Source of the DNA: DATGSF01 sp035302865
GTDB lineage: Bacteria; Bacteroidota; Bacteroidia; Chitinophagales; Chitinophagaceae
Assembly (NCBI GenBank): GCA_035302865.1
Contig: DATGSF010000238.1
Coordinates: 1 to 11,467 of the forward strand
DNA: 11,467 nucleotides
Direction: 5' to 3'
The position numbers were made by a program, and so were the translations under genes. The notes under the pieces are model-generated. The model was given only the letters and a program-made list of their open reading frames with translations. It did no database searches and was not told the DNA's origin. This document shows positions 1-5,724 of this stretch, in pieces. The first letter of the stretch is position 1, and the number at the start of each line of letters is the position of its first letter.

Positions 1-529
1 CTCCTGCAAGAAGATTTACAGCTATTTTTTCTAACATACCCCAAACTGGGAAGTTATATGCATTAATATGGATTGCTACACCGGGTTTCGGAACCATAAT
101 ATGATGACCAATAAAAGTACCTCCACGCGATAAATTTGCTGCTTCACCATCCACATAAAAAGATTGATCAGGAAATTGTCTTCGTAAAGAAGCATTTGCA
201 AATAAATTTCCAATTCCTCCTTCAATATCAATCCAACTATCAACGCGTGTAGCACCAGTAAATGCTGATATTTTATAATAATTTTCTTTTCTTTCTAATA
301 AATAAAAAGCTAAAGCTTTTAACATTCTTCCTCTTTCATGGAATGTCATTTTGCGCAAAGCAGGATTGCCTTTTTTACGTGCATAATCCATCATTTCTGC
401 AAAATCTAATCCGGAACTACTGGTTTGGAAAATTGATTCTCCTGTAACAGAATTATAAAGTATTTCATAATCTTTTTCTCCTTCAATCCAGTTTCCTAAG
501 GCGTAATTTTTTAAAGTTTGTATAGACAT
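1..529 (-). CDS. paaZ: PaaZ, phenylacetate degradation bifunctional protein (N-terminal part, cut by window edge)
   Basis: The minus strand from the ATG at 527-529 reads open to the window edge and gives 176 residues. They match the N-terminus of PaaZ: LDFAEMMDYARKKGNPALRK (41-60), FHERGRMLKAL (63-73), TGATRVDSWIDIEGGIG (91-107), then VAIHINAYNFPVWGMLEKIA (151-170). The NFP motif at 159-161 carries the asparagine that in aldehyde dehydrogenases helps stabilise the thiohemiacetal. In known PaaZ (about 680 residues) the N-terminal dehydrogenase domain oxidises 3-oxo-5,6-dehydrosuberyl-CoA semialdehyde, and a C-terminal MaoC-type hydratase opens the oxepin-CoA ring. The dehydrogenase active-site residues and the hydratase domain lie outside the window. 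The protein should be cytosolic. It diverges from the small membrane-protein operon. Other paa genes, if present, would be to the left; nothing else inside the window belongs to that pathway. Confidence 0.88.
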   Translation of the reverse strand, partial: MSIQTLKNYALGNWIEGEKDYEILYNSVTGESIFQTSSSGLDFAEMMDYARKKGNPALRKMTFHERGRMLKALAFYLLERKENYYKISAFTGATRVDSWIDIEGGIGNLFANASLRRQFPDQSFYVDGEAANLSRGGTFIGHHIMVPKPGVAIHINAYNFPVWGMLEKIAVNLLAG

Positions 530-551
530 AAGCTGTTCAAATAGTATTTTG

Positions 552-559
552 TATCTTTG
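552..559 (+). promoter_or_regulatory. Putative promoter of the small-membrane-protein/yggS operon, -7 box
   Basis: The bases TATCTTTG match TAnnTTTG exactly and lie about 43 bp before the ATG at 602. The predicted start near 565 would make the leader RNA overlap the divergent paaZ leader by a few bases. A clear -33 TTG is not visible; that segment would fall on the first codons of paaZ. Confidence 0.45.
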
Positions 560-577
560 CAAATTAAATAATGGCTT

Positions 578-585
578 CAAATATA
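578..585 (-). promoter_or_regulatory. Putative paaZ promoter, -7 box
   Basis: On the minus strand the bases read TATATTTG, an exact match to the Bacteroidota -7 consensus TAnnTTTG. Transcription would start near 572, giving a leader of about 40 nt before the paaZ ATG. No TTG-type -33 element is evident at the expected spacing, so this rests on the -7 box alone. Confidence 0.4.
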
Positions 586-601
586 CAGAAAATATCCGTT
601 T

Positions 602-883
602 ATGAAAAATGAATATCATGAAGAAAAGAAATATTTGCTTCCTTGGTTTATGCAAAGATGGTTTTGGGTGCTTTTAGGCATTGTATTGGTAGTGGGTGTT
701 TTTTTACTTATTGAACTAATTTTACCTGTATACACTTTGGATATAGGCTGGGAAGCTTGGAGTAAAAGTAAGGAGTTTAAAACCTTTATAGGTTTTAGAG
801 TTTTAATAGGAGCTTTAATATTTGGTGTTCTTGTATATCCAAATGTAAAAAAAACATATATCTCAAAACAAAATTATGGATAA
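602..883 (+). CDS. Small two-helix membrane protein, function unknown
   Basis: This 93-residue protein is not one I recognise. A charged N-terminus (MKNEYHEEKK) is followed by a first hydrophobic helix at about residues 20-44, a short hydrophilic segment rich in W, K and E (about 50-61), a second helix at about 62-80 and a basic tail (KKTYISKQ). That is the pattern of a small inner-membrane hairpin protein. It is the first gene after the putative promoter at 552-559. Its end overlaps the next small membrane-protein gene by 8 bp, and that gene in turn sits 13 bp before yggS, so the three are very likely co-transcribed and partly translationally coupled. The start is the first ATG in frame. The protein may act together with the following one, but nothing in the sequence shows a specific role. 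Confidence 0.75.
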   Translation: MKNEYHEEKKYLLPWFMQRWFWVLLGIVLVVGVFLLIELILPVYTLDIGWEAWSKSKEFKTFIGFRVLIGALIFGVLVYPNVKKTYISKQNYG

Positions 884-1094
884 AAATATTAGCCCTAAAA
901 ATAGAATACAGTATTCAATTATTTTTGCAATAGTTGTTTTAGGATTAATGACTATAGTGGATTACTTTTTAACAGATACAAATAAAACTTTATTGGCATC
1001 AGGAAACCATACTATGTTTATAGCTAAAAAAGTATTAGATCTTGTTATGGGCTTTGCAATAGGATATTTTGTATTATTTAAGCCTAAAAATTAG
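876..1094 (+). CDS. Small two-helix membrane protein, function unknown
   Basis: This 72-residue protein has a short basic N-terminus (MDKNISPKNR), a helix at about residues 12-32, a polar loop (TDTNKTLLASGNHT) and a second helix at about 50-68, ending in KPKN. I do not recognise a family. Its ATG lies inside the end of the preceding gene (8-bp overlap), which suggests translational coupling and possibly equal amounts of the two proteins. The stop at 1092-1094 is 13 bp before the yggS ATG. The similar topology of the two neighbours (basic end, helix, polar loop, helix) would suit a small membrane complex; that is inference. Confidence 0.75.
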   Translation: MDKNISPKNRIQYSIIFAIVVLGLMTIVDYFLTDTNKTLLASGNHTMFIAKKVLDLVMGFAIGYFVLFKPKN

Positions 1095-1107
1095 AAGATT
1101 TTATATT

Positions 1108-1788
1108 ATGATTCATGAAGATAATTATCGTAAAATTTTAAATGATTGTGAGAAAAATAATGCAAAATTAATTGCTGTTTCTAAATTTCATTCTATTGAA
1201 GCAATTCAATCCTTATATGATTTAGGACATAGAGATTTTGGAGAAAATTATGTGCAAGAATTAGTCAAAAAGCAGGAAGCTTTACCTGAGGATATTCGAT
1301 GGCATTTTATCGGAAACTTGCAAAGAAATAAAGTGAAAGATATTGCTCCCTTTGTGTATTTAATTCATAGTGTAGATAGCATTCGTTTGTTAAACACTAT
1401 TCTTAATCAAGCGAAACGTTTTAATAGAAAGATAAATGTCCTGGCACAGTTACATATTGCTGAAGAAGATTCTAAATTCGGCATGTCTGATTCGGAAATG
1501 CTAGACTTTTTTGATTACTATGAAAAAGATATTAAAACACTAGGTCTTGTACAGGTTAAAGGATTAATGGGAATGTCTACTTATACCGACGATAAAAATA
1601 AAGTTACTGAAGAATTCCAAACTTTAGTTGATAAGTTTCATTATATTCAATCCAAACATTTTATTGGAGAAAAAGAAGAATTTCAAGAAATTTCTATGGG
1701 TATGTCTAGCGATTATCTTTTAGCTTTGGAAAAAGGCAGTACTATGATTCGTGTGGGCTCTAGTATATTTGGTGAAAGAGAATATTGA
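1108..1788 (+). CDS. yggS: YggS/PLPBP family pyridoxal-phosphate homeostasis protein
   Basis: The 226-residue protein has the usual length of the family and all its landmarks: AVSKFHS (23-29) with the PLP-binding Lys26, FGENYVQE (44-51), HFIGNLQRNK (66-75), KFGM (123-126), GLMGMST (152-158), SMGMSSDY (196-203) and STMIRVGSSIFGER near the end. Members fold as a single TIM barrel resembling the N-terminal domain of alanine racemase. They bind PLP without known catalysis and buffer the free PLP pool in the cytosol. The ATG at 1108 is chosen because the family N-terminus begins there; the frame stays open to a TTG at 1069, but that would add 13 atypical residues and overlap the gene before. It is the last gene of the operon with the two small membrane proteins, and it ends before the hairpin at 1882-1909. 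Confidence 0.93.
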   Translation: MIHEDNYRKILNDCEKNNAKLIAVSKFHSIEAIQSLYDLGHRDFGENYVQELVKKQEALPEDIRWHFIGNLQRNKVKDIAPFVYLIHSVDSIRLLNTILNQAKRFNRKINVLAQLHIAEEDSKFGMSDSEMLDFFDYYEKDIKTLGLVQVKGLMGMSTYTDDKNKVTEEFQTLVDKFHYIQSKHFIGEKEEFQEISMGMSSDYLLALEKGSTMIRVGSSIFGEREY

Positions 1789-1881
1789 TATTTTTTGGAT
1801 ATCCTAATCCAAATTTCAAATATTGAATATGTTTTATTGCTAAGGTAAATGAATAGATATTTTAAATTATCAATAAAAAAT

Positions 1882-1909
1882 AAGGGACATCTCCTTTTAG
1901 ATGTTCCTT
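1882..1909. terminator. Bidirectional intrinsic terminator between yggS and the secreted-protein gene
   Basis: An 11-bp stem (one G-U pair) has arms AAGGGACATCT and AGATGTTCCTT around a 6-nt loop. It lies between two convergent genes, about 94 bp after yggS and 7 bp after the stop of the minus-strand gene. Read on the minus strand the stem is followed by TTATTTTTTATT, a good U-tract. The plus-strand side is weaker (TTAAATATTTATTT). Confidence 0.75.
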
Positions 1910-1916
1910 TAAATAT

Positions 1917-2552
1917 TTATTTAAGCCATTGTTTATATAATGTCTTTTGAATCTTTGTGATTCCAAAATGAACGGGTTTGATCCAATAATTTCTAAAACC
2001 AAATCCTCCCGCTTTTTCTTCAAAATATTCAGTATGTAATATTTTTTTATTAGATAGATTAATTATTGCTAAATAGTATGTTCCTAATTCTTTTGATTTA
2101 TCCATACTTTCCATAACAATTAATATACCGTAACCTGTATTTTTGTCGAAGCTTAGATTTTTTATATAATTTTCTACTTTGGCTTTTCCTAATTTCTGTA
2201 GATCAGAAACAAAAATAGCATTTAAATTAGCGTTTTTATTTCTTTTTTTTGTGCTTGCTATTGCATTTTCTATTTTGTTTTTCTTAAATGCTTTTGCCCA
2301 ATCATATCTTTTTTCTTCATTTACTACCACATCGTTCCAAGAGTCAAAAAATCGATCTTTTAATAAAGATTTATCTCCTCCTTGATTTTCATTAATATTT
2401 TCAAATCCGTCACCGACAAAAACCATTTGTGAATAGTCTATTCCCAGCCAATAGGTTTCAGCATTTTTATCTTGTAAGAAGTTTTTAAAATCTTGAGCAT
2501 GTAAATTGATACCAAGACATAAAGCGATTAAAATTCCTAAAAATGTTCTCAT
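1917..2552 (-). CDS. Secreted or periplasmic protein of unknown function
   Basis: The 211-residue product begins with a clear Sec signal peptide: MRTF, a hydrophobic core LGILIALCLGI and a likely cleavage after HA (A19/Q20), leaving a mature start QDFKNFL. There is no lipobox cysteine at the cleavage site. The mature part is basic and polar with no further membrane helix. It contains TYWLGIDYSQMVFVGDGF (about 33-50), a lysine-rich stretch (about 86-108), and then alternating beta-like segments (TGYGILIVMES, TYYLAIINLSNKKIL) and a glycine-rich turn (KAGGFGFRNYW). The layout resembles small Bacteroidota-specific secreted proteins annotated as hypothetical. I cannot assign a family or activity. 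The gene appears monocistronic, bounded by hairpins at 1882-1909 and 2613-2647. Its base composition resembles its neighbours, and I saw no convincing promoter consensus upstream. Confidence 0.8.
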   Translation of the reverse strand: MRTFLGILIALCLGINLHAQDFKNFLQDKNAETYWLGIDYSQMVFVGDGFENINENQGGDKSLLKDRFFDSWNDVVVNEEKRYDWAKAFKKNKIENAIASTKKRNKNANLNAIFVSDLQKLGKAKVENYIKNLSFDKNTGYGILIVMESMDKSKELGTYYLAIINLSNKKILHTEYFEEKAGGFGFRNYWIKPVHFGITKIQKTLYKQWLK

Positions 2553-2612
2553 GTTGTTTTATTTTTTTTGTTTATGAAATAATTGTTTTAATTTAATATG
2601 CTTTATTATTTT

Positions 2613-2647
2613 AAACAAGGTTCTAAAATAATTTTAGAACCTTGTTT
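2613..2647 (-). terminator. Intrinsic terminator of the thiolase gene
   Basis: A perfect 16-bp stem (AAACAAGGTTCTAAAA and its complement) closes a 3-nt loop (TAA), 23 bp beyond the thiolase stop. Minus-strand transcripts would end in GTTTAAAATAATAAAG, so the U-tract is short, but the stem is very stable for this AT-rich DNA. It also shields the secreted-protein gene downstream from read-through. Confidence 0.72.
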
Positions 2648-2670
2648 ATAGTGATAAAAAGAATTATATC

Positions 2671-3852
2671 TTAATTATAATTTTTAATAAGCATTGCACT
2701 AGCTCCGCCACCTCCATTACAAATTCCAGCACCACCATAAGTACCATTATTTTGCTTCAAAACATTAATCAAGGTAACAATAATGCGTGCACCGCTACAA
2801 CCTAGTGGATGACCTAAAGAAACAGCACCGCCATTCACATTTACTTTTTTAGGATCCAGTTTCATTTTGTCAGTATTAACTAATCCAACAACTGCAAAAG
2901 CTTCATTTAATTCAAAATAATCAATATCTTTTAATTCTAAACCAGCCTTTTTAACTGCCAAGGGTAAAGCTTTTGCTGGAGCAGTAGTGAACCACTCTGG
3001 AGCTTGAGCTGCATCTGCATAGCTAACAATACTTGCAAGCGGAGTTAAGCCTAATTCTTCAGCTTTTTCCTTGCTCATTAATACTACTGCTGCTGCTCCA
3101 TCATTCATAGTGGATGCATTTGCAGCTGTAACTGTACCATCCTTAACAAATGCTGGTCTTAAACTTGAAATACGATCAAATCTTACATTAAATGGCTCTT
3201 CATCATTATCCATTATAATTGGATCACCTTTTCTTTGTGGAATAGAAATTGGAATTATTTCTTCTTTGAATTTACCACTATTTATTGCAGCTTGACTTCT
3301 TTTATAACTTTCTATAGCAAAATTATCTTGATCTTCTCTAGAATAGTTTTCTTCAGTGGCACATAATTCTGCTGCATTACCCATAGCATAATTATGGTAT
3401 ACATCTGTTAAACCATCCTTTGCAAGACCATCAACTAAAGAAAAATCACCGTATTTTTTCCCCCATCTAGCATTTGTATTGTAAAATGGCACATTGCTCA
3501 TACTCTCCATTCCTCCTGCTACCACTACTTCATGATCTCCACACATAATAGATTGTGCTGCTTGCATAATCGCTTTTAATCCACTAGAGCAAACTTTATT
3601 AACTGTTGTACAAGCAGTATTGTCAGATAATCCAGCATATTTCGCTGCTTGACGTGCAGGTGCTTGACCTAAATTTGCCTGTAAAACGCAACCCATAATT
3701 GCTTCAGTTACCAAATTTGGATCTAAATTAATCTTCTCAATTGCACCTTTAATTGCAAATCCTCCTAATTGCGTAGCGGAAAAACCTTTTAATGTTCCTC
3801 CCCAGCTTCCCATAGGAGTACGAACAGCGGATACTATTACTACTTCTTTCAT
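2671..3852 (-). CDS. Acetyl-CoA acetyltransferase (thiolase II type)
   Basis: A full-length 393-residue thiolase, the usual size for the family. It has the nucleophilic Cys88 in NKVCSSGLKA (85-94), the NEAF motif at 316-319, the catalytic His348 in GHPLG (347-351) and the second catalytic cysteine Cys378 in ICNGGGGASAMLI. The adenine-loop region VTAANASTMNDGAAA (241-255) is also intact. The enzyme reversibly joins two acetyl-CoA to acetoacetyl-CoA or cleaves 3-ketoacyl-CoA, in the cytosol. The C-terminal ICNGGGGASAMLI and VNGGAVSLGHP stretches are closest, from memory, to mitochondrial ACAT1, which argues for acetoacetyl-CoA specificity rather than the 3-oxoadipyl-CoA thiolase PaaJ. It starts 40 bp after the ketosynthase-like gene but has its own -7 box and its own terminator. 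Confidence 0.92.
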   Translation of the reverse strand: MKEVVIVSAVRTPMGSWGGTLKGFSATQLGGFAIKGAIEKINLDPNLVTEAIMGCVLQANLGQAPARQAAKYAGLSDNTACTTVNKVCSSGLKAIMQAAQSIMCGDHEVVVAGGMESMSNVPFYNTNARWGKKYGDFSLVDGLAKDGLTDVYHNYAMGNAAELCATEENYSREDQDNFAIESYKRSQAAINSGKFKEEIIPISIPQRKGDPIIMDNDEEPFNVRFDRISSLRPAFVKDGTVTAANASTMNDGAAAVVLMSKEKAEELGLTPLASIVSYADAAQAPEWFTTAPAKALPLAVKKAGLELKDIDYFELNEAFAVVGLVNTDKMKLDPKKVNVNGGAVSLGHPLGCSGARIIVTLINVLKQNNGTYGGAGICNGGGGASAMLIKNYN

Positions 3853-3875
3853 AAATATATTAATTTAATTTTCTC

Positions 3876-3883
3876 CAAAGTTA
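3876..3883 (-). promoter_or_regulatory. Putative thiolase promoter, -7 box
   Basis: The minus strand reads TAACTTTG (TAnnTTTG) about 24 bp before the thiolase ATG. The predicted start near 3870 would give a leader under 20 nt. The -33 side is only a poor match. A small palindrome (CTAAAA-A-TTTTAG, 3884-3896) abuts the box and runs into the stop codon of the upstream gene; it could be an operator or just AT-rich symmetry. Confidence 0.45.
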
Positions 3884-3892
3884 CTAAAAATT

Positions 3893-4807
3893 TTAGGTAA
3901 TTAAATCTTCACTTCTACATTTCTTTAAATGTAGAATAAAGTAATTTTCATTAATTGCACCTAAATAAATTAATTGATTTTTTTTACTTTTAATTAATAA
4001 ATCACATGCTAAAGCTTTTTGTATTGCCCATGTACTTGCATTAAAACCTATTTCCTTTTCACCCACGATAGCTTCCTTATTTATATTTTCTTTATGCTTG
4101 AGCCATGCATTTCCAAAAAATATAAAATCAGTAAGTTTGTTCTTTTCAAAACTGGTAAGGAATTTAAATAATTCCTCCCTAGAAATTTGTTGAAAATTTA
4201 AAATCTCAATTACACTATCATCATTTGCATTTTTTCTTAAATGAAAAAACGCTCCTCCTTCAGTGTATATTTTATCCTCATGTATGTTTTGTGCTGTATA
4301 AATTTCAACTGCCAGTTCATTAATCTCATCAATTGCACCGCATAGTATATCTTCATTTGGAAAGTCATTTGCCATATATTGCGCATCTTTATAAGCGTCT
4401 ATATAACTAGTAATACCTTGAGAAAAGGTCATATTATGAGCATGACTATTATATAATAAAGCTAATTGCCCACCAATGGTATTATGCGTTGATTGAATAA
4501 ATTGAGTTGGGCTAACACCTTCTTCCTTATGTGCAATGAGAGCATGAAGGAATTTTTCAGTATCTTGAATCATTGCTAAACCTGTACCTATATGAAAACT
4601 AAATGGTTTATATTGATTACCTAATGGCCATAATTCATGACACATGGAAATAGCATTCCTCGAAGCACTGGACATTCTTCGTACTTGGCCTTTGCTAATT
4701 ATATCAGGTAAAAATGCTGAAGGTAATTTTACAAAATCTTGATTATTTGTCTTGTGTTTTTCCGAATTTAAATCTATATATCGTACAGAATAATTATTAA
4801 TAAACAT
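3893..4807 (-). CDS. Ketosynthase-like protein (Ketoacyl-synt_2 / chain-length-factor type), no active-site cysteine
   Basis: The 304-residue product matches the beta-ketoacyl-synthase N-terminal-like family seen in aryl-polyene and flexirubin clusters. Landmarks are GQVRRMSSASR (40-50), IGTGLAMIQDTEKFL (73-87), SPTQFIQSTHNTIGGQLALL (99-118) and NMTFSQGITSYIDAYKDA (125-142), with EGGAFFHLR (183-191) further on. Where condensing ketosynthases have a nucleophilic Cys before the helix, this sequence has the family's STHNT (106-110), so it should not form an acyl-thioester itself. Such proteins are thought to partner a true ketosynthase, but no partner is visible here. The C-terminal half is short for a complete thiolase fold. 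Start: ATG 4805-4807 is preferred over an in-frame TTG at 4859-4861, because the extra 18 residues are not family-like and a promoter overlaps them. The thiolase gene follows 40 bp downstream. Confidence 0.8.
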   Translation of the reverse strand: MFINNYSVRYIDLNSEKHKTNNQDFVKLPSAFLPDIISKGQVRRMSSASRNAISMCHELWPLGNQYKPFSFHIGTGLAMIQDTEKFLHALIAHKEEGVSPTQFIQSTHNTIGGQLALLYNSHAHNMTFSQGITSYIDAYKDAQYMANDFPNEDILCGAIDEINELAVEIYTAQNIHEDKIYTEGGAFFHLRKNANDDSVIEILNFQQISREELFKFLTSFEKNKLTDFIFFGNAWLKHKENINKEAIVGEKEIGFNASTWAIQKALACDLLIKSKKNQLIYLGAINENYFILHLKKCRSEDLIT

Positions 4808-4821
4808 GAAAATAGAAATAA

Positions 4822-4853
4822 TTGTAAAATTCAAATTTAAATTATTAATTTTG
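4822..4853 (+). promoter_or_regulatory. Divergent promoter for the membrane-protein gene starting at 4871
   Basis: TTG (4822-4824), 21 bp, then TAATTTTG (4846-4853), an exact TAnnTTTG. It interleaves with the minus-strand promoter, so the two may compete for polymerase. The predicted start lies near 4859, about 12 nt before the ATG at 4871. Confidence 0.55.
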
Positions 4854-4861
4854 AAATTCAA
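4832..4861 (-). promoter_or_regulatory. Promoter of the ketosynthase-like gene
   Basis: On the minus strand a TTG (-33, 4859-4861) is followed after 19 bp by TAAATTTG (-7, 4832-4839), fitting the Bacteroidota TTG/TAnnTTTG pattern. The predicted start near 4826 gives a leader of about 20 nt to the ATG at 4805-4807, which supports that start over the upstream TTG. Confidence 0.6.
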
Positions 4862-4870
4862 GTGTTTAGC

Positions 4871-5413
4871 ATGAATTCAAATATTTTTGCCGGCGAACTA
4901 TGGACATTGAATGAGTCAGAAAAGAGCATTGTAAAAGATGAAATCCGTAAATTTAGAAGTTTATTAAAATGGGGTTTAATCATGTTGCTCTTTTTTGGAA
5001 TTGTTCTGCCTTTTCTTTTGTTTTTCTTTTTGGATTTTGCTACTCATCCAGAAGAATATTATAAGGAAAATGATTTGCCTGTACCTGAAATTTTAAGTAT
5101 ACAAATGACTATAGTTATTTGCTTAATAATGATAGGTATAATAGGTGGACTAATAGGTGCTTTTGTTTACAAACCTTTGAGAAACTTAAGATATGATATA
5201 AAGAAAAATCAAAAAATTAGAGTTCCTTCAACAATAACAAAAAAACAATTTGTTCCTATAAGCCAAAGTTATTTTTTATATACTTATAATAAACAAGTAA
5301 TGACTATTGAAGTGGATAGTCAAATATTTAATTCTTTAGAAAAAGGTGATACTATATATTTATTTTATACTCCTAAATCAGCTATTTATTTAGGTTATAC
5401 TTTAAAATATTAA
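4871..5413 (+). CDS. Two-helix membrane protein with a cytosolic beta-rich tail, function unknown
   Basis: The 180-residue product has a charged N-terminal segment with TLNESEKSIVKDEIRKFR (12-29), a first hydrophobic helix at about 32-55, a short acidic loop (HPEEYYKENDLP, 59-70), a second glycine-rich helix at about 78-100, and a basic soluble tail. The tail looks beta-rich (FVPISQSYFLYTYNKQVMTIEV) and ends with KGDTIYLFYTPKSAIYLGY, a form often seen at the end of small membrane proteins with an OB- or SH3-like tail. I do not recognise a named family. A GTG at 4862 is in frame, but the ATG at 4871 fits the predicted transcription start better. The stop overlaps the stop of the convergent PspC gene by 4 bp. 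No good terminator is visible. Confidence 0.72.
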   Translation: MNSNIFAGELWTLNESEKSIVKDEIRKFRSLLKWGLIMLLFFGIVLPFLLFFFLDFATHPEEYYKENDLPVPEILSIQMTIVICLIMIGIIGGLIGAFVYKPLRNLRYDIKKNQKIRVPSTITKKQFVPISQSYFLYTYNKQVMTIEVDSQIFNSLEKGDTIYLFYTPKSAIYLGYTLKY

Positions 5414-5631
5414 GCTTTTAATGGGTTTCTTTTTCTTAATAAAATATAAGCTTTCACATTTTTTAAAAACGCTAAAATCATATAAAGAATTATTGGAGAA
5501 CCAAAAGTTAAAAAAGATATATATATAAACCACAAGCGAATCTTTGAAGTAGCTATTCCTAGTCTTTCTCCTAAGGAGGTGCATACCCCAAATGCTTTAA
5601 ATTCAATAAAATCTTTAATTTTGTACCACAT
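5410..5631 (-). CDS. PspC-domain small membrane protein
   Basis: This 73-residue protein fits the PspC domain: KIKDFIEFKAFGVCTSLGER (4-23), LGIATSKIRLWFIYISF (24-40), a membrane helix at about 32-56 with the conserved FGSP (43-46), and a basic tail (LLRKRNPLKA). PspC domains occur in envelope-stress (phage-shock) sensors in proteobacteria and as short stand-alone proteins in Bacteroidota, where the role is mostly undefined. The FGVC(x)SLGE(x)LGI pattern is characteristic. The ATG at 5629-5631 is the natural start. The stop shares the bases TTAA with the stop of the convergent gene. No psp partner genes are present in the window, so a stress role is only inferred from the family. Confidence 0.82.
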   Translation of the reverse strand: MWYKIKDFIEFKAFGVCTSLGERLGIATSKIRLWFIYISFLTFGSPIILYMILAFLKNVKAYILLRKRNPLKA

Positions 5632-5724
5632 GTCTTAATGATTTAATTATAATATAGAATTATAAGATGGGAAAGTAATCATTATTTTTAAATTATCATA
5701 GAATTAGTATATCTTTAATTTTTT

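Noticed and set aside
262..447. Open frame on the plus strand inside paaZ
   Set aside because: It is antisense to a well-conserved part of PaaZ, and its translation is low-complexity (FFLINKK-like).
1069..1107. TTG start extending yggS by 13 residues
   Set aside because: The family N-terminus begins at the ATG 1108, and the extension overlaps the preceding gene.
2671..3852. Assignment of the thiolase to the phenylacetate pathway (PaaJ)
   Set aside because: Its C-terminus ICNGGGGASAMLI and the VTAANAST region point to an acetoacetyl-CoA thiolase, and it is not adjacent to paaZ.
4808..4861. TTG start extending the ketosynthase-like protein by 18 residues
   Set aside because: The extension covers a good minus-strand promoter and shows no family similarity.
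5402..5584. Alternative minus-strand frame overlapping the PspC gene
   Set aside because: The PspC frame at 5410-5631 has clear family motifs; this one is its frame-shifted shadow.
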